A program made the translations under genes and the position numbers. Source: Sphingobacteriales bacterium UTBCD1 (lineage in GTDB: Bacteria > Bacteroidota > Bacteroidia > Chitinophagales > Chitinophagaceae). From it: a stretch of DNA of 64,000 bases. The notes under the pieces are model-generated. The model was not told where the DNA came from. It was given only the letters and a program-made list of their open reading frames with translations, and did not search any database. The first letter of the stretch is position 1; each line of letters opens with the position of its first letter. Positions 53,619-62,750 of this stretch are shown piece by piece. The stretch spans positions 62,001 through 126,000 of the forward strand of contig MWTC01000016.1 in assembly GCA_002066995.1 (NCBI GenBank), read 5' to 3'.

Positions 53619-53813
53619 TCAACTCTTAAATTTTTTCGCATCCTTTGCTGCTTTCGTAGCGGCGGGGTCGCCACTCAGAATTCTTTCCGCTCCCACATTT
53701 TTTCCATTGGTCGGGCATCCGTACTTTGGCCTGAAAACGCTGCTGAATAACCGGCAGGAGGATACCAACATCAACAAGCTTATCATTACTACGAATAATC
53801 TCAGGTTTTTCAT
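53619..53813 (-). CDS. Small lipoprotein (64 residues)
   Basis: A short lipoprotein: signal peptide with lipobox VSSC (C20), then FRPKYGCPTNGKNVGAERIL and a Lys/Ala-rich tail (KAAKDAKKFK). The start at 53813 is preferred to 53834 because it begins directly with MKNLRLF. The Cys-containing motif YGCPTNGKNVGAE looks strongly constrained and recurs, as far as I recall, in small Bacteroidota lipoproteins of unknown role. Lies between the 108-residue protein and the gamma-carbonic anhydrase, same strand. Confidence 0.68.
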   Translation of the reverse strand: MKNLRLFVVMISLLMLVSSCRLFSSVFRPKYGCPTNGKNVGAERILSGDPAATKAAKDAKKFKS

Positions 53814-53913
53814 TTGTAATATTGCTTTCGTCAATAACGAAAATATTCAGAAATAATTGTATCTGCCATAGTAAAACTACGGATGAAGTAGATTTCCTAA
53901 ACTTTAATCTGAA

Positions 53914-54447
53914 TTATTTTTTTATAGAAGGCTGGTTCCGAAACCAGTCAGCATAATGAACGTAATTATTCGCAATGCGGTCTATCTCACCATTGATCAT
54001 TTCAGGAGATATGTCTTTTACTTTTTTGGCCGGAATTCCCGCATAAATGCTTCCAGATTCACAAACAGTTCCTTCAAGAACAACAGCTCCCGCAGCAATG
54101 ATGGTATTACTGTTGACCACTGCTCTGTCCATTACTATGGCTCCCATGCCGATCAGTACATTGTCGTGCAGTGTGCATCCGTGAACGATCGCATTATGCC
54201 CGATGGAGACATTGTTCCCAATGGTTGCCCCGCATCGTTTATAGGTGCAATGAATGACCGCCCCGTCCTGAACATTCACTTTATTTCCCATACGGATAAA
54301 ATTCACATCTCCCCGCACCACAGCATTGAACCAGATACTGCAGTCATCACCCATGATGACATCACCGACTATCGTGGAATTGGGAGCTAAGAAACAATTT
54401 TCACCAAACTGTGGGTTTTTATCTTCAACAGGAAGTATGACCGGCAT
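53914..54447 (-). CDS. Gamma-carbonic-anhydrase-family hexapeptide protein
   Basis: A 177-residue left-handed beta-helix protein with repeated hexapeptides ([LIV]Gxxxx). The three zinc-ligand histidines of gamma carbonic anhydrases are present: H66 (AVIHC), H84 (IGHNA) and H89 (VHGC). The first-turn RGDVNFIRMG with Arg and Asp is also conserved. The usual annotation is carbonic anhydrase or CaiE/PaaY-type; many such proteins have unproven activity. The start at 54447 (MPVILPVE) fits the family and lies close to an imperfect -7 box. The longer frame from 54489 adds 14 residues. Divergent from the aminotransferase gene. Confidence 0.88.
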   Translation of the reverse strand: MPVILPVEDKNPQFGENCFLAPNSTIVGDVIMGDDCSIWFNAVVRGDVNFIRMGNKVNVQDGAVIHCTYKRCGATIGNNVSIGHNAIVHGCTLHDNVLIGMGAIVMDRAVVNSNTIIAAGAVVLEGTVCESGSIYAGIPAKKVKDISPEMINGEIDRIANNYVHYADWFRNQPSIKK

Positions 54448-54536
54448 AAAAGTGTTTGCCTGCAAATTAAAGAATTTGCCTGCTGCCATGGCCCTGTTTA
54501 TCGGAATGGTTGAGCCTGATGAACGATATTTGCCTG

Positions 54537-55715
54537 ATGAATCTGAGGGAATTATTCTTAAGGCATGTTGCCCAGACCTCCGACGGCCCTCTTGGGCTGG
54601 AGATCGTGAAGGCGGAAGGTTCTGTTTTGTATGATGTAAATGGAAAAGAATACATTGACCTGGTGGGAGGCATCAGTGTGGCCAACACCGGCCACCGTCA
54701 TCCGGCAGTTACTGATGCCATAAAAAAACAGGTTGACTCTTATCTGCACATTATGGTCTATGGCGAATTTGTGGAATCACCACAAGTGCAATATGCCAAA
54801 CTGCTTACCGATCATCTGCCTGCAACACTTAATTCTGTTTATTTCACCAATTCGGGCGCAGAAGCAGTTGAAGGAGCCATGAAACTGGCAAAAAGATTTA
54901 CAAACAGAACAAGGATCATTGCATTTAAAAAAGCTTATCACGGATCCACGCAGGGCTCGCTCAGCATCATTGGAGATGAATATTGGCGGAATGCTTTCCG
55001 CCCTTTATTACCGGATATTATACATTCTGATTACGGCACATTGGATTCATTGAAAGAGATAACAGAACAAACTGCATGTGTTATCGCAGAAACGATACAA
55101 GGTGAGGCGGGAGTGGTTTCTCCTTCCAAAGAATGGATGAAAGAATTGAGAGAGCGATGCACCAGTACAGGCACTTTATTGATTTTGGATGAAATTCAGG
55201 CGGGCTTTGGCAGGTCAGGAAAACTGTGGGGTTTTCAACACTTTGATATCGTTCCCGACATTTTATTATTGGGCAAAGCATTGGGAGGCGGAATGCCCCT
55301 TGGCGCTTTTATAGCTGACAAAAAAATCATGTCTTCGTTAACCAACCGGCCGGAACTTGGGCATATCACAACTTTTGGGGGCCATCCCGTTAGCTGTTCA
55401 GCCGGCGCAGCAGCCATGAAAGTCTTACTGGATGAAAAACTGGTTGAAAGTGTTAAATCCAAAGAAAACTTATTCCTGTCTTTGTTAGTACATCCAAAGA
55501 TTAAATCAGTACGCACTTCCGGACTTTGGTTAGCTATTGAATTTGATTCTTTTGAAACCAATAAAAAAATAATTGATGCCTGCATCCAGGATGGGATATT
55601 GACTGATTGGTTTTTATTTGCTCCCCAATGTTTGAGGATATCACCGTCTTTGATTATTTCTGAGGAGCAGATATGCAAAGCCGCCACGATCATACTGAAG
55701 AACTGTGATCTTTAA
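54537..55715 (+). CDS. Class III aminotransferase (acetylornithine/succinylornithine-like)
   Basis: A 392-residue PLP enzyme. Motifs: YIDLVGGISVANTGHRHPAV, FTNSGAEAVEGAMKLAKRF (PLP-phosphate site), KKAYHGSTQGSLS, LLILDEIQAGFGRSGKLWG, and the PLP lysine at K247 in GKALGGGMPLGAF, with ITTFGGHPVSCS after it. Candidates are acetylornithine, ornithine or 4-aminobutyrate aminotransferase; no arginine genes are nearby to decide. The start at 54537 follows a one-mismatch -7 box by 4 nt; ATG 54510 is the alternative. It converges with the DUF5686 gene, 13 bp apart. Confidence 0.85.
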   Translation: MNLRELFLRHVAQTSDGPLGLEIVKAEGSVLYDVNGKEYIDLVGGISVANTGHRHPAVTDAIKKQVDSYLHIMVYGEFVESPQVQYAKLLTDHLPATLNSVYFTNSGAEAVEGAMKLAKRFTNRTRIIAFKKAYHGSTQGSLSIIGDEYWRNAFRPLLPDIIHSDYGTLDSLKEITEQTACVIAETIQGEAGVVSPSKEWMKELRERCTSTGTLLILDEIQAGFGRSGKLWGFQHFDIVPDILLLGKALGGGMPLGAFIADKKIMSSLTNRPELGHITTFGGHPVSCSAGAAAMKVLLDEKLVESVKSKENLFLSLLVHPKIKSVRTSGLWLAIEFDSFETNKKIIDACIQDGILTDWFLFAPQCLRISPSLIISEEQICKAATIILKNCDL

Positions 55716-55728
55716 AGAGTTGCCTGGA

Positions 55729-58212
55729 TTAAAAGCTTATTCTGAAACTTCCGAAGATGCCGAATCGTTCGCTGCGTATTACCGGCAATGGCCTTGGCAG
55801 GATCCTCCAAATCAAATCGAGCCGGAACACACGGAGAATATTATCTACTCCCGTTCCCAATTCCAGAAAAGTTCTGCCGTCCAGAGTCTGAAATGTACTT
55901 CCCTGTTTAAAATTCAGGTTTTTGTTAGCTTCACTCAGGCTTCCCCATAATGTTTTTGCCGTGAAGAATTGACGAAATTTCAATTTGCGGGTCAACGGAA
56001 TGAATCGAAACAGGCCGTTCCCTATATTGTAGTCAAGGTTTATGCCGGCATATTTGTCATGTATGAATTCATACCGGTTCATGGTGTTAAAAGCATAGGA
56101 GTTATAATAGTATAGTTCATTACCCGGAGCGATGTCCAGAAATACGTAAGGAAGTGTACCAAATGTTCTCCCTGCATAGACATTGAAAGAAAAACTTCCG
56201 TAGGGTGGTATCTTGATATAATCTGATACGCTTCCGGAGATTTTGAAATAATCAAAACCGCTTTTTAATACCCCTGCAAAACCTTTGCTTAAATATAATT
56301 CGCCGATAGGATAGGGACTGCCAAGACTTGTCCTGAAAAAATCATTTTCAAGAAATTTTTCGAGATAGGCAAACCGGACCTTTAATGAAGTTTCAAATGA
56401 AGTCAGTGCATTTCTTCCGTTATTCAGAGCAAATGAATCTTTTGGCGGAATATTTTTTAAAGGCGTGTAATCTTTGTGTATGACAAAGAGGTGTGTCGAT
56501 AAGCCAAAGCGCTGTTCATTATAAAATTCAAATCTTTTTTCATCTATTTTCATGTACTTGATAGGAATGTGAGGTTTGCGTATGGCTAAAGCAAAAATAT
56601 TGTCGGAGGTTACTTCGCCATAATAACTTTGCCCGAAGTCAAGGTCATTTGTGTATGATCCGTATAAGTACAGTCGTGGATGCTTTTTGGGCAGGTAAAA
56701 TAGTTCTGCCTGTCCTTTCAGCTTTTGATCGCCGAACCCATAAGCGAGATAGCCGTGCCACCAGAAATGTTTGTCAAAATGATGATTGGTTCCAAGATCA
56801 AACCGTACCCGGTATCCTTCCCAGCCGTCGTAAGTGAATGCATTATACCAGGGCCCGAGCTGGTAGTTGCCAACATCAAGATAACCGGTTCCAAAAAAAT
56901 TGATTGTTTTGGTAAAACGCCTGAATACCGGTGCATTGCTGAGAGTGTCTATCATTTTAATGATTGCTTTCTCTGAACTGCTTAGTTCTTCATGGCGTGA
57001 GGAGTTCCAGAATTCTTTACTTTTTTCATCGGCGCCCGGAAGTGTGATGACTTCCTCTTTGATTTTATTTTGAGCAAGTTCTTTCGTGACAGAGCTGTCA
57101 TTGATGACCACGTTCCGGTAAGTTGTCGTTTTCCTGCCGATAAAACCCAATTTATCTTTTCCAAGAGGGGAAATGTCTGCAACGAATTTGTCTTTTGAAA
57201 GAAACCAGGTTGAATTATTAATGAGTGAGTACTCCTGTATCAGGCTAAGGCGGTCCAGGAAGTTGATGTTCGCATCATTTCCCAGCCGAAGGTTCATTTT
57301 TTGTATGGCAAAAGTAGTGTCGTTTACCCAGCAATCTCCTTCGAATGTATTTTCACCTTTACGTCTCGGAGTGAAAACCATGTGATAAAATTTATGATGA
57401 TTGAAAAACTGGGTATCCACGACACGGTAATTGTAATAATAGTCGCCGTTGTTACTGATAGGGCTTATGAATTGTTTATCGAATACAGGGATGAAATTAT
57501 TATACACATTTATGATTTGGTTCATGCCGCCAAGCAGTTTTATCACACTTTCGTTTTGCACACCATTGGTGTTGGCAGCCTTGATGATTTCACGGTATTT
57601 TTCAGGCTTTTTCTGGTAATAATAATCAGAGAGTACTTCAGTTAAAAATGTGGGAAGATATTCCATTCCTTCAGAGGTATCCACATTGCTTCTGATAAGA
57701 TCTCCTACCGGCTTTAATGGTTTGAATTTGGAAAGCCGGTTGAAATTAAGGTTCTTGATATCCAGTTCCAGTTTATTATATAGCTCGTAGGAGAAGTTTT
57801 TAAAGCGGTAACGGTCATTCTCCGGTTTATGTTTTACAATTTTTCGCCAGAGCAATAATCCTTTATTGACTTTGATCCTTACTACTACATCCTCATTGAA
57901 GGTACCTCGTTCCATCATGATCTCTGCAAGAATAGAATCCTTTGTTTTGTTTATGACATAAATAAAGGGCTGGTAACCTACACAAGTGATCAGGAGCGAA
58001 TCGGAAGGTAATTTGCTGATATAAAAAGTGAAACCTCCTGCTGAATCGGTTAAACCGCCAATTGTTGAATTCTTAAAAAGTACTGAAGCAAAGGGAATAG
58101 GTTCTTCACTGTGCGAATCCCTTACAATACCAGATATGATCTTTGGCTGGCTGAAAACTGTACCGGTAGTGAAGAAAATGAAAACGGTCAGTAAAAATAT
58201 AGTATGTTTCAT
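55729..58212 (-). CDS. DUF5686 outer-membrane protein with carboxypeptidase-like regulatory domain
   Basis: An 827-residue protein: signal peptide (to ~22, TVFSQ), a CarboxypepD_reg-like/CNA-B-type beta-sandwich (~23-105; ISGIVRDSHSEEPIPFASVLFKN and GGLTDSAGGFTF), a DUF5686 region (~110-400) and a C-terminal barrel-like region ending FGSFRISF. It is presumably an outer-membrane protein that uses the N-terminal sandwich as a periplasmic plug-like domain, as in SusC-type proteins. Function unknown. A consensus -7 box (58229-58236) lies 16 bp upstream of the ATG. Confidence 0.85.
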   Translation of the reverse strand: MKHTIFLLTVFIFFTTGTVFSQPKIISGIVRDSHSEEPIPFASVLFKNSTIGGLTDSAGGFTFYISKLPSDSLLITCVGYQPFIYVINKTKDSILAEIMMERGTFNEDVVVRIKVNKGLLLWRKIVKHKPENDRYRFKNFSYELYNKLELDIKNLNFNRLSKFKPLKPVGDLIRSNVDTSEGMEYLPTFLTEVLSDYYYQKKPEKYREIIKAANTNGVQNESVIKLLGGMNQIINVYNNFIPVFDKQFISPISNNGDYYYNYRVVDTQFFNHHKFYHMVFTPRRKGENTFEGDCWVNDTTFAIQKMNLRLGNDANINFLDRLSLIQEYSLINNSTWFLSKDKFVADISPLGKDKLGFIGRKTTTYRNVVINDSSVTKELAQNKIKEEVITLPGADEKSKEFWNSSRHEELSSSEKAIIKMIDTLSNAPVFRRFTKTINFFGTGYLDVGNYQLGPWYNAFTYDGWEGYRVRFDLGTNHHFDKHFWWHGYLAYGFGDQKLKGQAELFYLPKKHPRLYLYGSYTNDLDFGQSYYGEVTSDNIFALAIRKPHIPIKYMKIDEKRFEFYNEQRFGLSTHLFVIHKDYTPLKNIPPKDSFALNNGRNALTSFETSLKVRFAYLEKFLENDFFRTSLGSPYPIGELYLSKGFAGVLKSGFDYFKISGSVSDYIKIPPYGSFSFNVYAGRTFGTLPYVFLDIAPGNELYYYNSYAFNTMNRYEFIHDKYAGINLDYNIGNGLFRFIPLTRKLKFRQFFTAKTLWGSLSEANKNLNFKQGSTFQTLDGRTFLELGTGVDNILRVFRLDLIWRILPRPLPVIRSERFGIFGSFRISF

Positions 58213-58228
58213 CAGGTATGCGAATCTG

Positions 58229-58236
58229 CAAATTTA
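58229..58236 (-). promoter_or_regulatory. -7 promoter box of the DUF5686 gene
   Basis: TAAATTTG on the minus strand (TAnnTTTG), 16 bp before the ATG at 58212. Confidence 0.55.
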
Positions 58237-58390
58237 TAAACTGAGATCCAATTCTGCCGAAGAATAAAACAGGTTCATCAGAATTAATCCTATCGGTAAA
58301 CGGGAGTTAACTCAGTTTATTTACTACCAGGAAAGGCATGGGTCAATTGTAAAAATCTTAAGGGTGTAAGATTTTTCATTTGATTTATTT

Positions 58391-61300
58391 TTAGAAATCC
58401 AATCCCATTGCAAAGTACAGGATAGGTTTGCCTCTGAAAAACCCGTTCATTTCCCAGGCAGCATCCAAACGCAGGAAATATCCGAGCAGCACACTTCTTG
58501 CACCGAAGCCATAACCACCGGCAAACGGGCCGATACCGCCGGCTTTCACGCTTACTGTCAGTGGTGGCGCTCCATAGATCACTCCCGGTCTTTTCAGTTT
58601 GTCATACGCACCGTTCCATGCAGTGCCGAGGTCGGCAAATTGTACCAATTGGAAATTTCTTAAGAATGCATTATTGATCGGCCTGTTAAGAAATGTGGAG
58701 AATACCGGTACCCTGATCTCACTGTTTATTACGATCGCATTGTTGCCGTTTGCAACGTTCTGATTGAAACCACGCAGATTCACTGCCAGCGACTGGTATG
58801 CATATTCATTGTCGGGATCCGGTGTATTGGATTTATTAAACCTGGGGAAAAGCCAGTTATCAACACCACCAAGATAATAAATGAATTTTTCAGGGCCCCA
58901 CGAAAAATCTGCTGCCGCCCGGGCTGCCCAAATGATATTCCGGTAAATCGGTAAATAATTTCTTGCATCAAAGCCTGCATTAAGTGTATAAGGATTTTCT
59001 GCAGTTTGCCCTAACACTTTACTGACTCTTGAGTTCCAGTCCATGTAAATTTTCCAGCGGAGCCCAAACCAGATGTTTTGTGCCGGGCTGATCGCATCAT
59101 CATAAACATACTCTGCGTGGAGCAATGCATAATTGTATTTCCTGTCTTCCGCTTTCAGACCGGTGAACCCGTCAGAAAGCGCTACATATTTATCTCTCCT
59201 GAACGCAATATTGAAACGGATACTCCTGATCTTATTGAAAGGATAGGAGATGGTGAACTGGTACAGGTTGGTATATTCTTTAGCATTGAAGGCAAGTGAA
59301 TCATTGTATAATGGCGGATTTTTTATGGTATTCCGGTAATAAGTAAGGCCATAATCTAATCTCTTTTTCAGGTATTGCGTACTTAAAACGTATTCATTGT
59401 TTTTGAGATCGGGACTGATACGGACACCGCCTGCAAACTTCCAGTCTTCAAATAAGTCTGAAGTGCCCACTCGAAGGATCCCGTTGAAGGGATCACCGTT
59501 GCTAAGGTATATCGGCCCATTGCCACCCTGGTAAGGCTGAAAGCGGTTCACCAATACACTATTATTGAAACCACTTACCAGGTAATCGTTGAAGAATTTA
59601 GGTGGGCGGTATTCAAATACTTTGGCTTTTTTCAGTACAGGCTCCTTTGTCAATTTCTGGGATCCCACAATCATTCCTTCCCTGGAAGCAGTGTCGGGTT
59701 TCTCATTTTCAAATTCATTCTGAAAAAAGTCATTCTGTTTTTTAACGGTGTCTCTTTTTGCTTCGGGTTGTTGAAGGCTCACTTTTCCTGTAGCTTTTTT
59801 CTTTTCATCAATGACCCGTTTCATGTATTCGGTAGGTGGTGCGACGACATTGCGGCGGCGAAGTGTATTTTCATCAACCTTTAGCCGGTATAGCAATTTT
59901 ATGTCGCCTAATTTGACTACTTCGCTTACCTGGCTGTTATCACCTGAAGTCCTTGTTTCCAATAAACTACTCTGGTAATTTGTCAGCGGAAATACATACG
60001 CGGAATCATTAGTGATGGAGACAAATCCCACTGAGTCAATATCGGTCTTGTTCCATTCCTTAAGCAGGCTGTCCACATCTTTTCTGTCAGGATTACGCAG
60101 CACTTCATCACCGATAAAGACCAGCGTATCAAGCCCTGCTCTTTCGGTTTTAAAAAATCCTGCATACCTGTTGTTGATACCGTTTTCATCACTCACAAAA
60201 GTGAAATGGGAAGTATTGTATTGTGATGGATAACGGGCATTCCCGAATTTCAGGAATGTGAGCTGGGAGATTTGTTTGAAATCGGATTTATTCCAATTGT
60301 CCACCAGGAAAATATTAAAACGTTTACCGGGAAGCGAGTCATCACTGCTGCTTGCTGCTGCAGATGGCCTGTTGCTGGAATAAATGATACCAGTCTTATT
60401 GGGGAATGCCACAAAAGATGCATCGAGGTCATCATACACATCATTAGTGACCTGTTCTACCGATTGCTTGTCAATTTTATAAACAAAAATGTCGGACTGG
60501 CCGCTCTTCACGGCGCTGAATAACAGAGTATTGGCATCCAGCATGAAATTCATATCCTGAACCTGGTCAAACATTTTCAATTCCTGCTTGACAGTTTTAA
60601 CACGGTTCAATACATCATATACAAACAATTTTGTTTTTCCCTGTTCATTGTAAACCACTGCCAGTCTTGTGCCTTTGCCATCCCAGGCCAGGATGGGGTA
60701 GTTTGGATTTTCTTCGTCCTGCCGGGAGCGTCCGCCGTATTTTAATAAAATTTTCCTGTTTACAAAATTCTCCATCAGCACTACATAATATCTTCCCTGG
60801 TTAAATTCCACCATGGCATAAGTGAAACTTCTCGGATTTGGATTTGCATTGAAACGGATATAATCCCTTTTCCCGATTTCTCTGGTGATCGACAACTGTC
60901 CTTTGGGTACATTACGCCTGCCGCGGATATCCTTGAAATATTGCTGCGGCATTTCCATCATGAAATCTTCCAATACTTTTTTGAATTTCTTATTGGCTAC
61001 TTTTAAAGAGGCATTGTTGAGGTTCCGGTAAATACGGGCCAGGTATAAAAGATATGTGGTTTTGTTTTTTCCGTATTTATTAGCGATGTAGTACCAGAAA
61101 GCATGACCGGCCAGGTCGGGCTTTTCATAAGCAAACTGGTAAAAATTGGAATATAGCCCGCCAAGCATCACCGCCCGCAGATCATCGTCAAGTTTGGGAC
61201 TCCAGTTTTGTGCAGCATAAGCAATGTACCCGTCAGTAAGCCATTTGGGGAGGTCCAGCAAAGCCTGGTTGGCAGCAAATTCTCCAAGGTCATCTCCGAA

Positions 61301-61750
61301 AAGAACATTTTCCACCAGGATTTTTGCAATGCCCTGGCGTATTTGTAATCGCAGGTTGTCGTGGTTACCATCAAAGTACACGATCATTTTGTTATTCACC
61401 AGTTTGGTAACGCCGCCGGTATTTTGCCAGTCAATGCCCAGCCCGATATTGGATTGCTGCATTTCATCAAAGCTGTTGTAGATGACTATATTGGCACGTC
61501 GTTGCATACCATATTCAACAAATACTTCCAGGCTGGGAAGTTCCTGTTCGGCCATCTGGGCAACATATTTGCCCAGTGCAAGCCCGTTTTGACTGAAATA
61601 AGAGTTAAAATTCTCTGTCTGGTAATATTTCCATTTGAAATTCTGGTACTGAACCCGGTTTTTTCCGAACTCTACGCTGTTCACCTGCGCCGATGTTTTC
61701 ATGGCCGTGAAAACTGAAAGAAAAGCCATCAGGCATAATAATTTCTTCAT
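58391..61750 (-). CDS. Large outer-membrane protein: peptidase-MA-like, TolB-like propeller and barrel
   Basis: An 1119-residue secreted protein. A signal peptide (MKKLLCLMAFLSVFTAMKTSAQ) precedes a peptidase-MA-like N-terminal part (~25-290) that contains LPKWLTDGYIAYAAQ but no HExxH zinc motif, so it is probably inactive. It is followed by a PD40/TolB-like beta-propeller (~330-560; PILAWDGKGTRLAVVY, DILVYKIDKQ-type repeats), a linker and a C-terminal Omp85/D15-like barrel (from ~770) that contains VNLRGFNQNVANGNNAIV and ends FAMGLDF. Similar proteins are common in Bacteroidota under names such as TolB-like translocation protein. Function unknown. Single-gene unit. Confidence 0.82.
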   Translation of the reverse strand: MKKLLCLMAFLSVFTAMKTSAQVNSVEFGKNRVQYQNFKWKYYQTENFNSYFSQNGLALGKYVAQMAEQELPSLEVFVEYGMQRRANIVIYNSFDEMQQSNIGLGIDWQNTGGVTKLVNNKMIVYFDGNHDNLRLQIRQGIAKILVENVLFGDDLGEFAANQALLDLPKWLTDGYIAYAAQNWSPKLDDDLRAVMLGGLYSNFYQFAYEKPDLAGHAFWYYIANKYGKNKTTYLLYLARIYRNLNNASLKVANKKFKKVLEDFMMEMPQQYFKDIRGRRNVPKGQLSITREIGKRDYIRFNANPNPRSFTYAMVEFNQGRYYVVLMENFVNRKILLKYGGRSRQDEENPNYPILAWDGKGTRLAVVYNEQGKTKLFVYDVLNRVKTVKQELKMFDQVQDMNFMLDANTLLFSAVKSGQSDIFVYKIDKQSVEQVTNDVYDDLDASFVAFPNKTGIIYSSNRPSAAASSSDDSLPGKRFNIFLVDNWNKSDFKQISQLTFLKFGNARYPSQYNTSHFTFVSDENGINNRYAGFFKTERAGLDTLVFIGDEVLRNPDRKDVDSLLKEWNKTDIDSVGFVSITNDSAYVFPLTNYQSSLLETRTSGDNSQVSEVVKLGDIKLLYRLKVDENTLRRRNVVAPPTEYMKRVIDEKKKATGKVSLQQPEAKRDTVKKQNDFFQNEFENEKPDTASREGMIVGSQKLTKEPVLKKAKVFEYRPPKFFNDYLVSGFNNSVLVNRFQPYQGGNGPIYLSNGDPFNGILRVGTSDLFEDWKFAGGVRISPDLKNNEYVLSTQYLKKRLDYGLTYYRNTIKNPPLYNDSLAFNAKEYTNLYQFTISYPFNKIRSIRFNIAFRRDKYVALSDGFTGLKAEDRKYNYALLHAEYVYDDAISPAQNIWFGLRWKIYMDWNSRVSKVLGQTAENPYTLNAGFDARNYLPIYRNIIWAARAAADFSWGPEKFIYYLGGVDNWLFPRFNKSNTPDPDNEYAYQSLAVNLRGFNQNVANGNNAIVINSEIRVPVFSTFLNRPINNAFLRNFQLVQFADLGTAWNGAYDKLKRPGVIYGAPPLTVSVKAGGIGPFAGGYGFGARSVLLGYFLRLDAAWEMNGFFRGKPILYFAMGLDF

Positions 61751-62039
61751 AGAATCTTTACTGTTTTATACTCCATAGCATTTGCGGAGAAGTGTTTTTA
61801 CCCCGTATCCTTTGCTAAGGAATATTATTCGTGCTTTATGATTAAACCGTCCTTAAAATTATTTATTTCAAGGCATTTCAGAGAAATCTGCAACTCAGCA
61901 TTAACGTTTTTCTCAGAAAGGCTCATTCGAGTTTTTTAACTTATCAACAAATCTAACCTTTTCTCCTGTTACATACATACAAGAGTTTTCTATTTTTGAG
62001 CCTCATAATTCCCTCAGAAGGGGCGTCAGGAGGCTGCAC
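61751..62039. other. Intergenic region between divergent genes
   Basis: 289 bp that must hold the promoters of the large outer-membrane protein (minus) and the MBL hydrolase (plus). The plus-strand box is at 61991-61998; no consensus box was found for the minus gene. No ORF or RNA gene is evident. Confidence 0.5.
61991..61998 (+). promoter_or_regulatory. -7 promoter box of the MBL hydrolase gene
   Basis: TATTTTTG (TAnnTTTG); the leader to the ATG at 62040 would be ~36 nt. Confidence 0.55.
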
Positions 62040-62684
62040 ATGATACACATTAAGAAAATTACATTTAACCCTGTTGAAGAGAATACTTATGTTTTGTATA
62101 ACGGGCAAAACCAATGTTGCATTATTGACCCGGGCTGTTATTTTCCTGAAGAAAGGGATGAGTTGAAAACGGCCATCGAGAGGGAAGGATTAAAACCCAT
62201 TTTACTGCTAAACACTCACTGCCACCTGGATCATGTTTTCGGGAACAGATTTGTCCACGATACCTGGGGTCTTCTTTTACATATTCATGAAAAGGAGAAG
62301 CTCATGCTGGATCTTGCTCCGGAAAGCGGAAGGATGTGGCAGTTGCCCTTTGAGAATTATGAAGGCCCGTTGGTTTATCTGAAGGAAGGAGATACTGTAA
62401 AACTGGATGAAGATGAACTGGAGGTACTGTTCACCCCGGGGCACTCACCGGGAAGTATATGCTTCTATGACCGGGCAGGAGGCTTTGTGATTGGCGGGGA
62501 TGTGTTATTCAATGGCAGCATCGGAAGGACTGATTTGCCTGGCGGTGATTTTGATACCCTGATTAACAGCATTCATACCAAACTTTTCAATTTACCTGAT
62601 GATACCAAAGTTTATCCCGGTCATGGGCCGGTGACAACGGTGGGGTTTGAGAAGATGAATAATCCGTTTGTGAAGATGTATTGA
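62040..62684 (+). CDS. MBL-fold metallo-hydrolase (glyoxalase II-like)
   Basis: A 214-residue metallo-beta-lactamase-fold hydrolase. The metal motif THCHLDH (59-65) has the full HxHxDH pattern, followed by FTPGHSPGSICFY (H of motif 3), IGGDVLFNGSIGRTDLPGG (Asp ligand) and YPGHGPVTTVGFEK (last His). This is the YcbL/glyoxalase II-like group. It may hydrolyse thioesters such as S-lactoyl conjugates; Bacteroidota often lack glutathione, so a different thiol is possible. No signal peptide. Confidence 0.92.
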   Translation: MIHIKKITFNPVEENTYVLYNGQNQCCIIDPGCYFPEERDELKTAIEREGLKPILLLNTHCHLDHVFGNRFVHDTWGLLLHIHEKEKLMLDLAPESGRMWQLPFENYEGPLVYLKEGDTVKLDEDELEVLFTPGHSPGSICFYDRAGGFVIGGDVLFNGSIGRTDLPGGDFDTLINSIHTKLFNLPDDTKVYPGHGPVTTVGFEKMNNPFVKMY

Positions 62685-62750
62685 TTATCCTTGTTGTAGT
62701 TTATACTCATAATTTTAGTTGTGGCGGGATGTCAAAAAAACAGCGGGACT

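Noticed and set aside
57301-57645. 114-residue plus-strand ORF opposite the DUF5686 gene
   Set aside because: Antisense frame inside a well-supported gene; no promoter box or family features.
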